The notes: a model not told the origin generated them from the letters alone. DNA of 64,000 bases from 79-D21 sp964521575 (GCA_964521575.1 CAZFSR010000001.1:532358-596357); one strand, 5' to 3'; counted from the first letter of the stretch, positions 27,952-37,176 are shown. Numbers and translations are program-made.

Positions 27952-29402
27952 TCCCCTTTTCCCCCTTCCTCGCTGCCCCAGAACACGAGCTTTCCGGGGT
28001 TCATGATGCCGTTGGGGTCGAAGGCCAGCTTCACGCGTCTCATCAGGTCGAGCTGCGCCGAGTCCAGGAACTGCGGCAGGTAGGACTTCCGCTTCAGCCC
28101 GATCCCGTGCTCGCCTGAAAGCGTTCCGCCGAGGCGTTTGACCGCCGCGTAGAGTTCCTGCCGGGCCTGCTCCATGTCTTCGTGCCAGTGGGGGCGGTCG
28201 GCTGCCATCAGAAGGTTCACGTGGATGTTTCCGTCGCCCACGTGGCCGTAGTTGGCGGCTTCCATCTTCCACTTGCGGCACAGGTCGTCGACCGCGAAAA
28301 GCAGCTCCGGAACCTGGTCGGTGGGGACCACGAGGTCTTCCTTGGCATAATTCTGGTAATACGCCATGATGGCCTCGGCCACGGACTTGCGGGCTTTCCA
28401 CAGCTTGTCCCGGCTGGAGCGGTTGTCCGCGACGAAAACCTCCAGGGCCCCCTTGTCCAAGGCCAGTTTCCCTACCCGCTCCGTCTCGTCGGCCACGACC
28501 TCGCGGTCGTTTCCCTCCAGCTGGACGATGAGGTGGGCCGCGGCCTGGTCGAAAGGCAGGCGCGTGTTGAGGAACTTCTCGGCCTGGGAAAGGGAATGGT
28601 GATCCACCAGCTCGATGGCGGCCGGGGTGACTTTCCCTTCGAGGGCGATCCGCGGGACGAAGCGGATCGCGGATTCAACCGTGGGGAAGGGGATCAGGAG
28701 GTCCACCCCGAAAGCCGGGAGCGGAAGCAGTTTCAGAACGATCTTCGTGATGACTCCCAGGGTCCCTTCCGAACCCACCATGAGGTGGACGAAGTCGTAG
28801 CCCGTCACGTCCTTGCGCCGCTTGCCCCCGAACCACGTCACCGATCCGTCCGCCAGGACCACTTCCAGGGCCATGACGGAACTCCCCGTGGGGCCGTACT
28901 TGATGACCTTGTTTCCTCCCGCGTTTTCCGCCACGTTGCCGCCGATGAACGACGCGTCTCCGCTGCAGGGGTCCCCGGCGTAGAGCAGCCCGGCCTTTTT
29001 CGCGGCCCGGGTGATCTCGGCCGTGATGACGCCCGGTTCCACGGTCATGCAGAGGTTGTCGGTGTCCACCTCGAGGATGCGGTTCATCCGTTCGAGGGAC
29101 AGCAGGATGCCGCCGAAGGCGGGCACCGCGCCGCCCGAGAGTCCCGTCCCGGCTCCCCGGGGCGTGACGGGTATTCGCCGCTCGTTCGCCAGCCTCAGGA
29201 TTGCCGCGACCTGCTCGGTCGATTCCGGGAAAACCAGGGCCTCCGCCCGGTAGGGCTGGTCCCAGAAGCGTTCGGCGACCTCGTCGTGGGAATAGGCGGC
29301 GATCTTTTCGCCGTCGACGGAGACGCCTCCCGGTCCCAGGATAAGCGCCAGTTCCTCGGCGACCTTGGGCGTAACGGTTCCGAAACCGCACGGTTCGTTC
29401 AT
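27948..29402 (-). CDS. FAD-linked oxidase, GlcD/D-lactate dehydrogenase family
   Basis: Flavoenzyme (484 residues) oxidising a 2-hydroxy acid such as D-lactate, glycolate or 2-hydroxyglutarate. The FAD-binding 4 domain shows VTPRGAGTGLSGGAVP and DPCSGDASFIGGNVAENAGG. The C-terminal oxidase domain shows NYGHVGDGNIHVNLL and GTLSGEHGIGLKR. It overlaps the fused electron-transfer flavoprotein gene by ATGA, so ETF is its probable electron partner, as in the ETF-linked lactate dehydrogenases of anaerobes. Confidence 0.93.
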   Translation of the reverse strand: MNEPCGFGTVTPKVAEELALILGPGGVSVDGEKIAAYSHDEVAERFWDQPYRAEALVFPESTEQVAAILRLANERRIPVTPRGAGTGLSGGAVPAFGGILLSLERMNRILEVDTDNLCMTVEPGVITAEITRAAKKAGLLYAGDPCSGDASFIGGNVAENAGGNKVIKYGPTGSSVMALEVVLADGSVTWFGGKRRKDVTGYDFVHLMVGSEGTLGVITKIVLKLLPLPAFGVDLLIPFPTVESAIRFVPRIALEGKVTPAAIELVDHHSLSQAEKFLNTRLPFDQAAAHLIVQLEGNDREVVADETERVGKLALDKGALEVFVADNRSSRDKLWKARKSVAEAIMAYYQNYAKEDLVVPTDQVPELLFAVDDLCRKWKMEAANYGHVGDGNIHVNLLMAADRPHWHEDMEQARQELYAAVKRLGGTLSGEHGIGLKRKSYLPQFLDSAQLDLMRRVKLAFDPNGIMNPGKLVFWGSEEGGKGE

Positions 29403-31297
29403 GGACGGGCCTCCTTCCGGGCCGCGATCGCGCCGGTCAGGCGCGGCAGGATGTCGAAGAGGTCGCCGACCAGCCCGATGTCGGCGACCCTGAAGATGCC
29501 GGCTTCGGGGTCGCGGTTGACCGCCACGACGAATTCGGAGGTCTGCATCCCGGCCAGGTGCTGGATCGCCCCGGATATCCCGGCGGCGATGTAGGCCCGT
29601 GGAGTGACGACTTTCCCGCTCAGGCCCACCTGGTGAGGGTAGCCGATCCACTTGGCCTCGACGGTGGGGCGGCTGGCCCCCACCGCCCCGTCCAGGACGC
29701 GGGCCAGTTCCTCCACGAGGCGGAAGGCGTCGGGGCGCTTCAGTCCCTTGCCGCCCGAAACGACGACCTCGGCGTCCTGGATCGGGGCGGTTTCTTCCTC
29801 CCCTGTATCCGCACCCAGCGGCTCCACGGGGGAAGCCATGAAGGCGTCGGGAGGCACCAGGCGGAAAATCGCCCCCTCCCGCGCCGGGTCCTCCTGCGGC
29901 AGGCGGAAGGTCCGAGGCCGGACCGTGGCCATCTGGGGCCTGCGGAAAGGCGTACGGATCGTCGCCAGGACGTTCCCGCCGATGGCGGGACGGGTCTGGA
30001 GCAGGTCGCCGTTTTCGGGATCGATGGAAAGGCCCGTGCAGTCGGCGGTCAGCCCCGTGTCCACGAGGGCGGCGACGGCCGGAAGCACGGTCCTCCCTGA
30101 AGTCGTCGCGGCGGCCAGGACGATCTCGGGGGTGAAGCGCCGGATCAGGACGGCGAGAAGCCGGCTCTCGACATCGGGGTTGAAAAGCCGCAGGCCCTCG
30201 TGATGGACAAGGACCACCCGGTCGGCACCGTGCCGGATGCAGCGTCCGGGGTCTTCCGCAAGGCCGCCGCAGGGCAGGGCGACCGTGACGTGTCCCCCGC
30301 GGGCATCCGCCAGTTCACGGGCCTTGCCGACCAGTTCCAGGGTCGAGGGATGAACGGACCCGCCCCGGCATTCACCGGCAACCAGCACTCCCTCCGGTGC
30401 CCGGTTGCCGGGGGTCTCTGTCCAGGCCAGGTTTTCCGACGGAATGGCGGGAAGGCGGTTCCGGCCTTCAGCAAAAGGAGGAGTTTCGCTTTTTGCCCTT
30501 GGGCTCAAAAGCCCCATGGCTTCCAGTTTCTCCACCACGCGGGCGATCCCGCGGTCCAGTTCGCTCCCCGCGTAACGCTCGCCGCATCGGGTCACCTTGG
30601 GGAAGGCGATGCGCACGACGCGCGTCGGTGAGCCCGAAAGCCCGCACTCGGCGGGATCCAGCCCCAGGTCCGCGGCTGACAGGACGCGGACGGTGGCCCT
30701 TCTCGCCTTCATTTTCCCGGCGAGGGTGGGCATGGAAGGCTCGTTGATCTCGTGGACAACGGTCAGGAGGCAGGGGAAGGGTAGCCTGGCCCGTTCCGTT
30801 CCTTCCTCGACGGACCGCGTCGCCACAAGGGCGTCTCCGCCGGCCTCGAGGCGGCAGACGTTGGAAAGGAAGGGGAGGCCCATCATGGCGGCCGCTTCGG
30901 GGCCCACCTGTCCCGTTTCTCCGTCGGTGGCCTTGGCGCCGGCGAGGATGAGGTCGAAGGGACCCGTCGTGCGGGCCGCCGCAGAAAGCGTTCTGGCGGT
31001 GGCCCACGTGTCGCTTCCCGCGAAGGCCCGGTCGCAGACAAGGACGGCTTCGTCGGCACCCAGGGCCAGCGCCTCACGCAAGGCGATTTCCGCCTGGGCA
31101 GGCCCCATCGAGAGAACCGTCACGCTTCCTCCTCTTTCGGAGCGCAGCGCGAGGGCCAGTTCCAGGGCGTTCTGGTCCAGCGGGTTGATGACGGTTCCCA
31201 CCCCTTCCCGGATCAGCGTGCCCGTCTTCTCGTCCATCCGGACTTCGTCCGTGTCCGGGACCTGCTTGAGGAACACTGCGATCTTCAGTTGGATCAC
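29399..31297 (-). CDS. Electron transfer flavoprotein, beta and alpha subunits fused in one chain
   Basis: A single 632-residue protein joins EtfB (about residues 1-265, with KIAVFLKQVPDT and LAGAKATDGETGQVGPE) to EtfA (about 300-632, with GGKGLKRPDAF and the FAD-binding KWIGYPHQVGLSGKVV and GISGAIQHLAGM). ETF carries electrons from flavin dehydrogenases; here the partner is the downstream GlcD-like oxidase. No ferredoxin-like domain is fused to EtfA. Start: GTG at 31297 overlaps the MFS stop as GTGA. However, GAGGTGATC, a near-perfect anti-16S match, lies there and would also position a CTG (31288) that gives the usual N-terminus MKIAVF. Confidence 0.93.
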   Translation of the reverse strand: MIQLKIAVFLKQVPDTDEVRMDEKTGTLIREGVGTVINPLDQNALELALALRSERGGSVTVLSMGPAQAEIALREALALGADEAVLVCDRAFAGSDTWATARTLSAAARTTGPFDLILAGAKATDGETGQVGPEAAAMMGLPFLSNVCRLEAGGDALVATRSVEEGTERARLPFPCLLTVVHEINEPSMPTLAGKMKARRATVRVLSAADLGLDPAECGLSGSPTRVVRIAFPKVTRCGERYAGSELDRGIARVVEKLEAMGLLSPRAKSETPPFAEGRNRLPAIPSENLAWTETPGNRAPEGVLVAGECRGGSVHPSTLELVGKARELADARGGHVTVALPCGGLAEDPGRCIRHGADRVVLVHHEGLRLFNPDVESRLLAVLIRRFTPEIVLAAATTSGRTVLPAVAALVDTGLTADCTGLSIDPENGDLLQTRPAIGGNVLATIRTPFRRPQMATVRPRTFRLPQEDPAREGAIFRLVPPDAFMASPVEPLGADTGEEETAPIQDAEVVVSGGKGLKRPDAFRLVEELARVLDGAVGASRPTVEAKWIGYPHQVGLSGKVVTPRAYIAAGISGAIQHLAGMQTSEFVVAVNRDPEAGIFRVADIGLVGDLFDILPRLTGAIAARKEARP

Positions 31298-32565
31298 CTC
31301 GGATTCAAAGTGGGCTTTTTAAAGTCGTGCACGCGTTTCTGGAACCACAGGGAGGTTCCCATGCAGCAGGCCCCGCCGATGGCCAGGGAAAGGCGCACCC
31401 CGATCAGGCCGGTCAGCCAGCCGGCGATCAGGCTGCCGAACGGGGCGATCCCCACCAGCGACATGGTGTAAAGGCTCATGACCCGCCCTCGGAAGGCGTT
31501 GTCCACAAGGGTCTGGAGCATCGTGTTGCAGGAGGCCAGTGTCGAGATCATGCCGAAGCCCGCCAGCGCCACGAGAACGTAGGATGCCGCGGGTACGGGG
31601 GAAAAGGCGAAGCCGATCACGGCGGCGGAGAAAAGGCCGGCTGCGGCGGGAATGCCCTTTTCCAGGCCTTTCGTCCCCTTCCGGGTGGCGAGAAGCATCG
31701 AGCCGGCCAGCGCCCCGACTCCCGTCGCGCCCATCAGGAAGCCCAGGGTCCTCGGTCCCCCGTGCATCACCTCCCGAGCGAAGACGGGCATCATCACGAC
31801 GTAAGGGAGGCCCAGGAGGCTGAGGCTGGAAAGGAGGGCCAGCATGTCCCGGATGGGGCGGTTTTCCCAGGCATAGGCCAGGCCTTGCCGGATCCCCGCG
31901 AGGGCCGGTGCGGGGTGAGGTTCTCCCGGGATGGGGCTCAGGCGCATGGCTTTGAGGGCGACGATGATGCTGAAATAGCTCAGTCCGTTCAGGAGGAAAC
32001 AGAGGCCTTCCCCGACCGCGGCAATGACGAACCCCGCCAGGGAAGGGCCCAGGAGGCGGGCCAGGTTGAAAAGGGAGGAGTTCAGGGCGATGGCGTTTCC
32101 CAGGTCCTCTTTTTCTTCGACCATCCGGATCACGAATGCGTGCCGGGCCGGCATGTCGAAGGCGTTGATCATCCCGAGGAAGGCCCCGCAGGCCAGGACG
32201 GCGAGGAAGGTGGCTTTCCCGGAAAGGGTCAGGGCGGAAAGGACAAGGGCCTGCCCCATGGCCAGGGCCTGGGTCCAGACCAGCAGGCGCCGCAGGTCGA
32301 CCCGGTCGACGAGGGCTCCGGCGAAGAACCCCAGGAGGAGGGTGGCGATCTGGCTCGAAAAATCGACGACGCCCAGGGCGAAGGGAGACCTCGTCAGGCG
32401 GTAGACGAGCCAGCTCATGGCGACTCGCTGCATCCACGTTCCGATCAGGGAGAAGGCCTGTCCCGTGAAAAAGAGCCTGTAGTTTCTCGAACGCAGGGCC
32501 CTGAAAGGCCCGGCTGCCGGGGTTCCCTCCTCCGGGAGGGGGCCGGCGCTTCGGTTCGTGAGCAT
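31294..32565 (-). CDS. MFS transporter (EntS/MFS_3 type)
   Basis: Major facilitator of 423 residues with about twelve helices. The N-terminus FRALRSRNYRLFFTGQAFSL and the motif GALVDRVDLRRLLVW are typical of the MFS_3 group, which contains siderophore and drug exporters. First gene of a four-gene operon with fused ETF, GlcD-like oxidase and gamma-glutamyl hydrolase; it could import or export the hydroxy acid or amine used by that operon. No specific ligand can be read. Confidence 0.85.
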   Translation of the reverse strand: MLTNRSAGPLPEEGTPAAGPFRALRSRNYRLFFTGQAFSLIGTWMQRVAMSWLVYRLTRSPFALGVVDFSSQIATLLLGFFAGALVDRVDLRRLLVWTQALAMGQALVLSALTLSGKATFLAVLACGAFLGMINAFDMPARHAFVIRMVEEKEDLGNAIALNSSLFNLARLLGPSLAGFVIAAVGEGLCFLLNGLSYFSIIVALKAMRLSPIPGEPHPAPALAGIRQGLAYAWENRPIRDMLALLSSLSLLGLPYVVMMPVFAREVMHGGPRTLGFLMGATGVGALAGSMLLATRKGTKGLEKGIPAAAGLFSAAVIGFAFSPVPAASYVLVALAGFGMISTLASCNTMLQTLVDNAFRGRVMSLYTMSLVGIAPFGSLIAGWLTGLIGVRLSLAIGGACCMGTSLWFQKRVHDFKKPTLNPR

Positions 32566-32673
32566 GGAGGACCGTCCTTGGGCGGGGTTCTGTCGATCCG
32601 CCTAGAGTTCGCTTTATGATAACGGCAACGGGATGGCCAGACAAACGTTGGATCGAACCAGGGAGGGGTTGGC

Positions 32674-33006
32674 ATGGGTAGAAGCGGGAACCTTTTCGGG
32701 AGAAAGGACGAGGGCAGGGTGGCGGAAGCCGTGGAATCCCTTCTGGAAAGGCCTTCCGTGAGGATCGAGAGGATCGCCTCCTTCGGCCAGGCTTCGCCTC
32801 CCGGTTTCTGGTACGAACAGGAGGAGGACGAGTGGGTGGCTCTTCTCGAGGGCGAAGCCCAGCTGGAGTGGGAGGACGGCCGGGTGCTGAGGATGCTCCC
32901 CGGGGACTGGATTTTCCTCCCCGCGAGGGAGCGGCACCGAGTCGTATGGACGGCCCCGGGCCGCCCGACCCTCTGGCTGGCGGTCTTTTGCCGGGCCGGT
33001 TCCTAG
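32674..33006 (+). CDS. Cupin-domain protein
   Basis: Small cytoplasmic beta-barrel protein, 110 residues. The cupin motifs are EEDEWVALLEGEAQLEWEDG and MLPGDWIFLPARERHRV. The metal-binding histidines of motif 1 are replaced, and only the motif 2 histidine region (RERHRV) is kept, so metal binding is doubtful. Start ATG at 32674 follows GGAGGGG. It is divergent from the MFS-Etf operon. Function unknown; its stop shares CTAG with the convergent GH3 gene. Confidence 0.85.
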   Translation: MGRSGNLFGRKDEGRVAEAVESLLERPSVRIERIASFGQASPPGFWYEQEEDEWVALLEGEAQLEWEDGRVLRMLPGDWIFLPARERHRVVWTAPGRPTLWLAVFCRAGS

Positions 33007-34670
33007 GGGCCCGGGATCGTCACGGGCAGCTTCCCGGTGGGGGTCCAGGGATCCCTTAGGAAGTCGCCCAGGACCATGATCGAGACCGGCACTTCCGAGT
33101 AGGTGACGACGGCCGCCCCGGCCCCCGGGCAGAGGGCCAGGCCGTAGGGCGAGCCGGTGACCAGCAGGATTGCCCGTTTCCCGAGCGCCCGGGCCAGATC
33201 CCTCCAGGCGGGGTATTTCCCGAGGTCCCCTGCCCAGGTGTAGACCGGTTCCTCTCCCTTGAGTCCCGCCACGATCCCGGCAATGTCTTCTGACGGCGCG
33301 GAAAGGGGGACGAAATCGGGTTTAAGGGAAGGGCAGGCCTTGAGGAGGATTGCAGCCTGGTCCGCCTTCTCGAGGGGCCACAAGAGCGTTCTCGGTTTCT
33401 CCGCTTCCGCGGGCGGGAAAAGGTCGAAGCTGTTCCACGCCAGGGTCAGGGCCCTGCGGGCAATGGTTTCGGCCACGGCCAGGCTTTCCGGGGACGCGAG
33501 ATCTCCAAGCCGTTCGGTCCGGGGTCCGGGGTCGTCCAGTATTTTCAGTGTTTCCTTGGCCTGGAGGATGCGCTTCACCGCCTCGTCGAGGCGGGCCCTC
33601 GGGATCCGGTCGGTGAGCACGGCGGAAACGAGGGCCCGGTGGACCCTCTCGATCTCCTCCGGCTCGTGGCCGGGATCGGCCCCCAGGACGAGCAGGTCCG
33701 CTCCCGCCTGCAGGGCCAGCACGGCCGTTTCCTCGATGGACCAGTAGCGGTCCAGGGCCTTCATGCCGAGGGAATCGGTCACCGCAAGCCCCCTGAAGCC
33801 CATTTCCTCGCGCAGGATGGAATAAGCCTTCGGCAGCAAGGTGGCGGGCAGGGCGTTCCCCTGGTCCAGGTCCGGCATGACGACGTGTGCGGTCATGATC
33901 GCCGGGACCCCCGCCCTGGCCATGGCCGAAAACGGGGCGAGGTTGACCTTCTCGAGAATCTCTCTCGGATGGGTGTCGATCGGCAGCCCGGCATGGGAAT
34001 CCACGGAGGTGTTCCCGTGGCCGGGGAAATGCTTCGCGGTGCAGAGAACCCCCTCCTCGGCCGCCGGGGCGATCATGGCGGTGGCCATCCGGGCAACCAG
34101 GGCCGGGTCGGATCCGAAGGAGCGCGTGCCGATCACGGGGTTGGCAGGGTTGCTCTGGACATCCACGACGGGGGCGAAATTGACGGTGATTCCCAGGGTT
34201 CGAAGCTCGCGGGAGGTGATCCGGGCCGCCTGTGCGGCCAGGGCAGGATCTCCGGCCGCCCCGAGGGCCATGTTGCCCGGGAAGACCGAGACCCCCTTCG
34301 TCAGGCGGTTGACCCGCCCTCCCTCCTGGTCCACGGCCACGAACGGCGGAATCGCTTTCGCGGAAACGGCGGCTTCCTGCAAAGCCGCGGTCAGGCCGGC
34401 CACCTGCTCCAGGCTGGAGATATTCCCCGTGGTTGAATAAAGGATCCACCCGCCGGGCCGGACTCGCCCGAGAGTCGACCGTAGGGAGGGGGAGACCGTC
34501 TCTCCGCGGAAAAAGCCCATCAGGACCTGCCCGGCCTTTTCCTCCAGGGACATTCCCTTCAGGAGCCCCGTGATCCGGTCGCCGGACGGTTTTGTCTCGG
34601 CAAATGCCGGCAAGGCGAAGAGCAGCAAAAGACCGAAACCGATCAGCCAGGACCGAACCATTCGTTTCAT
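33003..34670 (-). CDS. Glycoside hydrolase family 3, beta-N-acetylhexosaminidase-like, exported
   Basis: GH3 enzyme of 555 residues with a signal peptide (WLIGFGLLLLFALPAFA). The TIM-barrel domain carries FVAVDQEGGRVNRL, the NagZ-type loop AKHFPGHGNTSVDSH with the Asp/His catalytic pair, and the nucleophile in LAVTDSLGMKAL. A C-terminal alpha/beta domain (about residue 390 onward) is present, unlike single-domain NagZ. Likely role: removing N-acetylglucosamine from peptidoglycan fragments outside the cytoplasm. Start ATG at 34670, eight bases after AAAGGA. Confidence 0.93.
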   Translation of the reverse strand: MKRMVRSWLIGFGLLLLFALPAFAETKPSGDRITGLLKGMSLEEKAGQVLMGFFRGETVSPSLRSTLGRVRPGGWILYSTTGNISSLEQVAGLTAALQEAAVSAKAIPPFVAVDQEGGRVNRLTKGVSVFPGNMALGAAGDPALAAQAARITSRELRTLGITVNFAPVVDVQSNPANPVIGTRSFGSDPALVARMATAMIAPAAEEGVLCTAKHFPGHGNTSVDSHAGLPIDTHPREILEKVNLAPFSAMARAGVPAIMTAHVVMPDLDQGNALPATLLPKAYSILREEMGFRGLAVTDSLGMKALDRYWSIEETAVLALQAGADLLVLGADPGHEPEEIERVHRALVSAVLTDRIPRARLDEAVKRILQAKETLKILDDPGPRTERLGDLASPESLAVAETIARRALTLAWNSFDLFPPAEAEKPRTLLWPLEKADQAAILLKACPSLKPDFVPLSAPSEDIAGIVAGLKGEEPVYTWAGDLGKYPAWRDLARALGKRAILLVTGSPYGLALCPGAGAAVVTYSEVPVSIMVLGDFLRDPWTPTGKLPVTIPGP

Positions 34671-35078
34671 GAAACCCGTCCTTTCATCTCATTTTCTCGG
34701 TAACGACGGGTTCATTTTACTCCTTTTTTAGATCTGCCGTGTTAAAACATCCACCAAGGAATATGAACAAATACCAGAAGCCTTGGCCTTTGTCACCCCG
34801 GGATCCGTTTCCTGCCTTTGCGTCCGTTCTCGCTGCCGTACACGACCTCGTGAACCCCAGCCGGACGGCGATCGTGACATGGACTAGGACTTTAGAAAGA
34901 CACCAGGGACCGGTTGCCTTGACGATGAAGAGAGAACGGGTGAATGATGAAACGGTTCGGACCACCTGTAAAGACCTGCTGCTGATGTTTCAACCGGAAC
35001 GGCTTGGCGAAGTCCTTCGGGAATTTTTTTATGCAATACTATGTTTTGGAAGGGAAACGAACGAAGGGAGGAAACCAA
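34671..35078. other. Intergenic region between GH3 and nitroreductase genes
   Basis: This 408-base divergent spacer is less GC-rich than its surroundings near 34680-34750 and 35025-35050. It contains the ribosome binding sites of both flanking genes and a small hairpin near 34676-34713 (ACCCGTC/GACGGGT). An open frame at 34739-35191 has no usable ribosome binding site, resembles nothing recognised and overlaps the nitroreductase by 113 bases, so it is not called. No convincing -35/-10 pair was found. Confidence 0.6.
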
Positions 35079-35594
35079 ATGGACATCCTGCTTCAGAGGC
35101 GGAGCATCCGCCGATACCAGAGCCGCCCGGTGGAAGAACCTCTCGTGGAATACTGCCTGAGGGCGGCAATGGCGGCCCCGTCGGCCCATAACCAGCAGCC
35201 GTGGGCCTTCGTCGTCATCGACAACCGGCAGCTCCTTGACGCCATCCCGGGTTTTCACCCTTACTCCAGGATGCTCTACGAGGCCCCCATGGCGATCCTG
35301 GTTTGCGGCGACACCCGGGAACTGAAGAGCCCCGACTTCTGGCCGCAGGACTGCGCGGCGGCCGTGGAGAACATCCTGCTGGCGGCCTGTTCGAGAGGGT
35401 TGGGCTCGGTCTGGATGGGAGTTTACCCGAAGGAGCCCATCATGCAGGGGTTCATGCGCCTCCTTGAACTTCCGGACCATCTCGTTCCGTTTGCCCTTGT
35501 GGCCCTGGGATACGGGGCGGAGGAAAAGGGGCCGTCAGAACGCTATGACCCGCGCAGGGTCTACCGGAACGTCTGGAAGGCCGATAGCCGCTAG
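35079..35594 (+). CDS. Nitroreductase-family protein
   Basis: FMN-dependent oxidoreductase fold, 171 residues, reducing nitro compounds, quinones or other acceptors with NAD(P)H. The N-terminal FMN-binding signature is LQRRSIRRYQSRPVEE, followed by MAAPSAHNQQPWAFVVI; the C-terminal half has CSRGLGSVWMGVYP and ALGYGAEEK. Start ATG at 35079 follows GGGAGG. Followed by a strong stem-loop shared with the convergent regulator gene. The physiological substrate is unknown. Confidence 0.92.
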   Translation: MDILLQRRSIRRYQSRPVEEPLVEYCLRAAMAAPSAHNQQPWAFVVIDNRQLLDAIPGFHPYSRMLYEAPMAILVCGDTRELKSPDFWPQDCAAAVENILLAACSRGLGSVWMGVYPKEPIMQGFMRLLELPDHLVPFALVALGYGAEEKGPSERYDPRRVYRNVWKADSR

Positions 35595-35598
35595 GTTA

Positions 35599-35625
35599 GG
35601 GAAGGGGCCGCGACGGCCCCTTCCC
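35599..35625. terminator. Stem-loop between convergent nitroreductase and RpiR genes
   Basis: GGGAAGGGGCCG-CGA-CGGCCCCTTCCC is a perfect 12-pair stem with a three-base loop, five bases after the nitroreductase stop. The T-run is weak, but placement between convergent genes suggests a bidirectional terminator. Confidence 0.65.
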
Positions 35626-35634
35626 CTCCTCGCC

Positions 35635-36564
35635 TCACGGGACCGGGTTTTCCGATTCTTCCCCTCGACTTTCGGGCCGGAGGGCGATTTCCGACTCCGT
35701 TACGGCTTTCCAGAGACGGCGAAGCTTGGCCCGGGAAGGCCCCTGTACCCTTCGCCCGATCTCGGCCAGGAGGGCGTCGAGCACGGACATGGCCGGAGCC
35801 ATGGAGAAATGGTCGAGGGGGTAGGGGACATGCAGGACGGCCTTCGAATGGGAAGCAAGAGGGTTCTTCAGGCTGTCGGTCAGGAGCACTTGCGGGGTTT
35901 CCGTTTCCCTCAGGAACCGCGAGGCCTCGATAACGCGGCCCGCATAGGCGGCCGAGGAGTAGGAGAAGCAGAAAAAGGCGTCCGTCTTGCCCAAATCAAG
36001 CAAATCCTCGTACATCTCGTCTGATCCGAACCCTCCTACCATGATCACGGCCGGGTGGAATTCCCTCAGAAGCGTGTAGAAATAGGTCGCCAGGCCCCGG
36101 TTGGACCTCAGGCCCATGATGGCGATTCGCTTCGCCTCGCTCAGGATCGAGACGGCCCTGGGAAACTGCTCGAGCAGGTAGGGGGTGAGCATGGCCTCGA
36201 TGCTGTCGGCGTTCCCCCTGGCCACCCGGACGAGGGTGTTCCCGCGGTCGTCGGTCCATGAGGACTCCAGTTCCGACCGGGTCGGCGGCTTGGTGTCGAT
36301 GAGCAGGTGGGTGATCTCTCCCTTCATGGCCTTGTAGCTCGGGTAGCCCAGTTGGTCCACCGTGCGGATGATCGTCGCGGTGCTCGTCCCCACGGCCGAG
36401 GCCAGTTGTTCCACCGTCATGAAGGCAACCTTTTCCGTGTTTTTCAGGATGTAGTCGCAGACTGTCCTCTGGGACGGGGACAGGCCTTCCGTTTCCTGGC
36501 AGCGCTGAAACAAGCGGACCTCCATCTTTTTGCCCCCCGTTTTCCTCCGAATCCCTGATTCCAT
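35635..36564 (-). CDS. MurR/RpiR-family transcriptional regulator
   Basis: Sugar-phosphate-type regulator of 309 residues: N-terminal HTH_6 domain (LSPSQRTVCDYILKNTEKVA, then TVEQLASAVGTSTATIIRTV) and a C-terminal SIS domain (RIAIMGLRSNRGLATYFY; CFSYSSAAYAGRVIEAS). Start ATG at 36564 is behind GGAGG. No sugar operon is adjacent; the nearest metabolic gene with a promoter facing away is oadG. Its ligand could be a muropeptide sugar, given the GH3 and muramidase genes nearby, but that is a guess. Confidence 0.9.
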   Translation of the reverse strand: MESGIRRKTGGKKMEVRLFQRCQETEGLSPSQRTVCDYILKNTEKVAFMTVEQLASAVGTSTATIIRTVDQLGYPSYKAMKGEITHLLIDTKPPTRSELESSWTDDRGNTLVRVARGNADSIEAMLTPYLLEQFPRAVSILSEAKRIAIMGLRSNRGLATYFYTLLREFHPAVIMVGGFGSDEMYEDLLDLGKTDAFFCFSYSSAAYAGRVIEASRFLRETETPQVLLTDSLKNPLASHSKAVLHVPYPLDHFSMAPAMSVLDALLAEIGRRVQGPSRAKLRRLWKAVTESEIALRPESRGEESENPVP

Positions 36565-36606
36565 TCATTATCCTCCGGGTCCCCCGGGGAAGCCAAGTCC
36601 CCAGGG

Positions 36607-36635
36607 TTGACATGTAGCAAGTCATAAAATAGGAT
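36607..36635 (+). promoter_or_regulatory. Promoter of the oadG-microprotein unit
   Basis: TTGACA (36607-36612) and TAGGAT (36630-36635) with 17-base spacing lie at the start of an AT-rich stretch (36610-36695) that contrasts with the GC-rich genes around it. Confidence 0.7.
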
Positions 36636-36741
36636 AAAAAAGAAAGAAATATTACTTACCTAGAAAAGCCAAATAAGAAATATACATTACATTTCATGCC
36701 GGGGGCCGGGCTGGTGCCCTCGCGACGGAGGAGGGATCCAG

Positions 36742-37176
36742 TTGTCCGGACAGTTCGGCGACGTTTTCCAGGGTTTTGGCGGCGGAACGCTCATGGGGCT
36801 CATCACCCTGAGCATCGTTTTCCTGGCCCTCTCGGGAATTGCCCTGATCATCTACGGCGTGAAATATCTCGTCGCGATTCTCGAAAAGGCGGGACACAAG
36901 ACGAAAAGGCAGGAGGGGGCGGAGCCTGCCCCTGCCGCGGAAAGGAAGATCACCGCCGTGGCGCCGGCTGCGGTGGAGAGCCCGGTTTCTCCGGGCGGCG
37001 CCGGCGAGGAGGAGATCCTCGCGGTGATCACCGCGGCGCTGGCCGTCATGACCGAGGCCCCTGCAAGGATCACGGCGATCCGTCCCGCTGAGAGGCCGAA
37101 AACCGCGTTTGTCCCGGCATGGAAGACAGCCGGAAGGCTGGAAGGATTCGAGGGGTTCCAGGGTTTGGGGGAATAG
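36742..37176 (+). CDS. oadG: OadG-family sodium pump decarboxylase gamma subunit
   Basis: Small subunit of Na+-translocating decarboxylases that anchors and assembles the complex. The 144-residue protein has one N-terminal membrane helix (LSIVFLALSGIALIIYGVKY) followed by a long Ala/Pro/Glu-rich linker and the C-terminal segment EEEILAVITAALAVMTEAPA, typical of gamma/delta subunits. Start TTG at 36742, behind GGAGGAGGG. The beta subunit in this window is about 30 kb away and no carboxyltransferase or biotin carrier is adjacent. A 28-residue membrane protein follows in the same unit. Confidence 0.85.
   Translation: MSGQFGDVFQGFGGGTLMGLITLSIVFLALSGIALIIYGVKYLVAILEKAGHKTKRQEGAEPAPAAERKITAVAPAAVESPVSPGGAGEEEILAVITAALAVMTEAPARITAIRPAERPKTAFVPAWKTAGRLEGFEGFQGLGE

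Noticed and set aside
34739..35191. Open frame of 150 codons before the nitroreductase
   Set aside because: No usable ribosome binding site, low-complexity C-terminus, no family resemblance, and a 113-base overlap with a certain gene.
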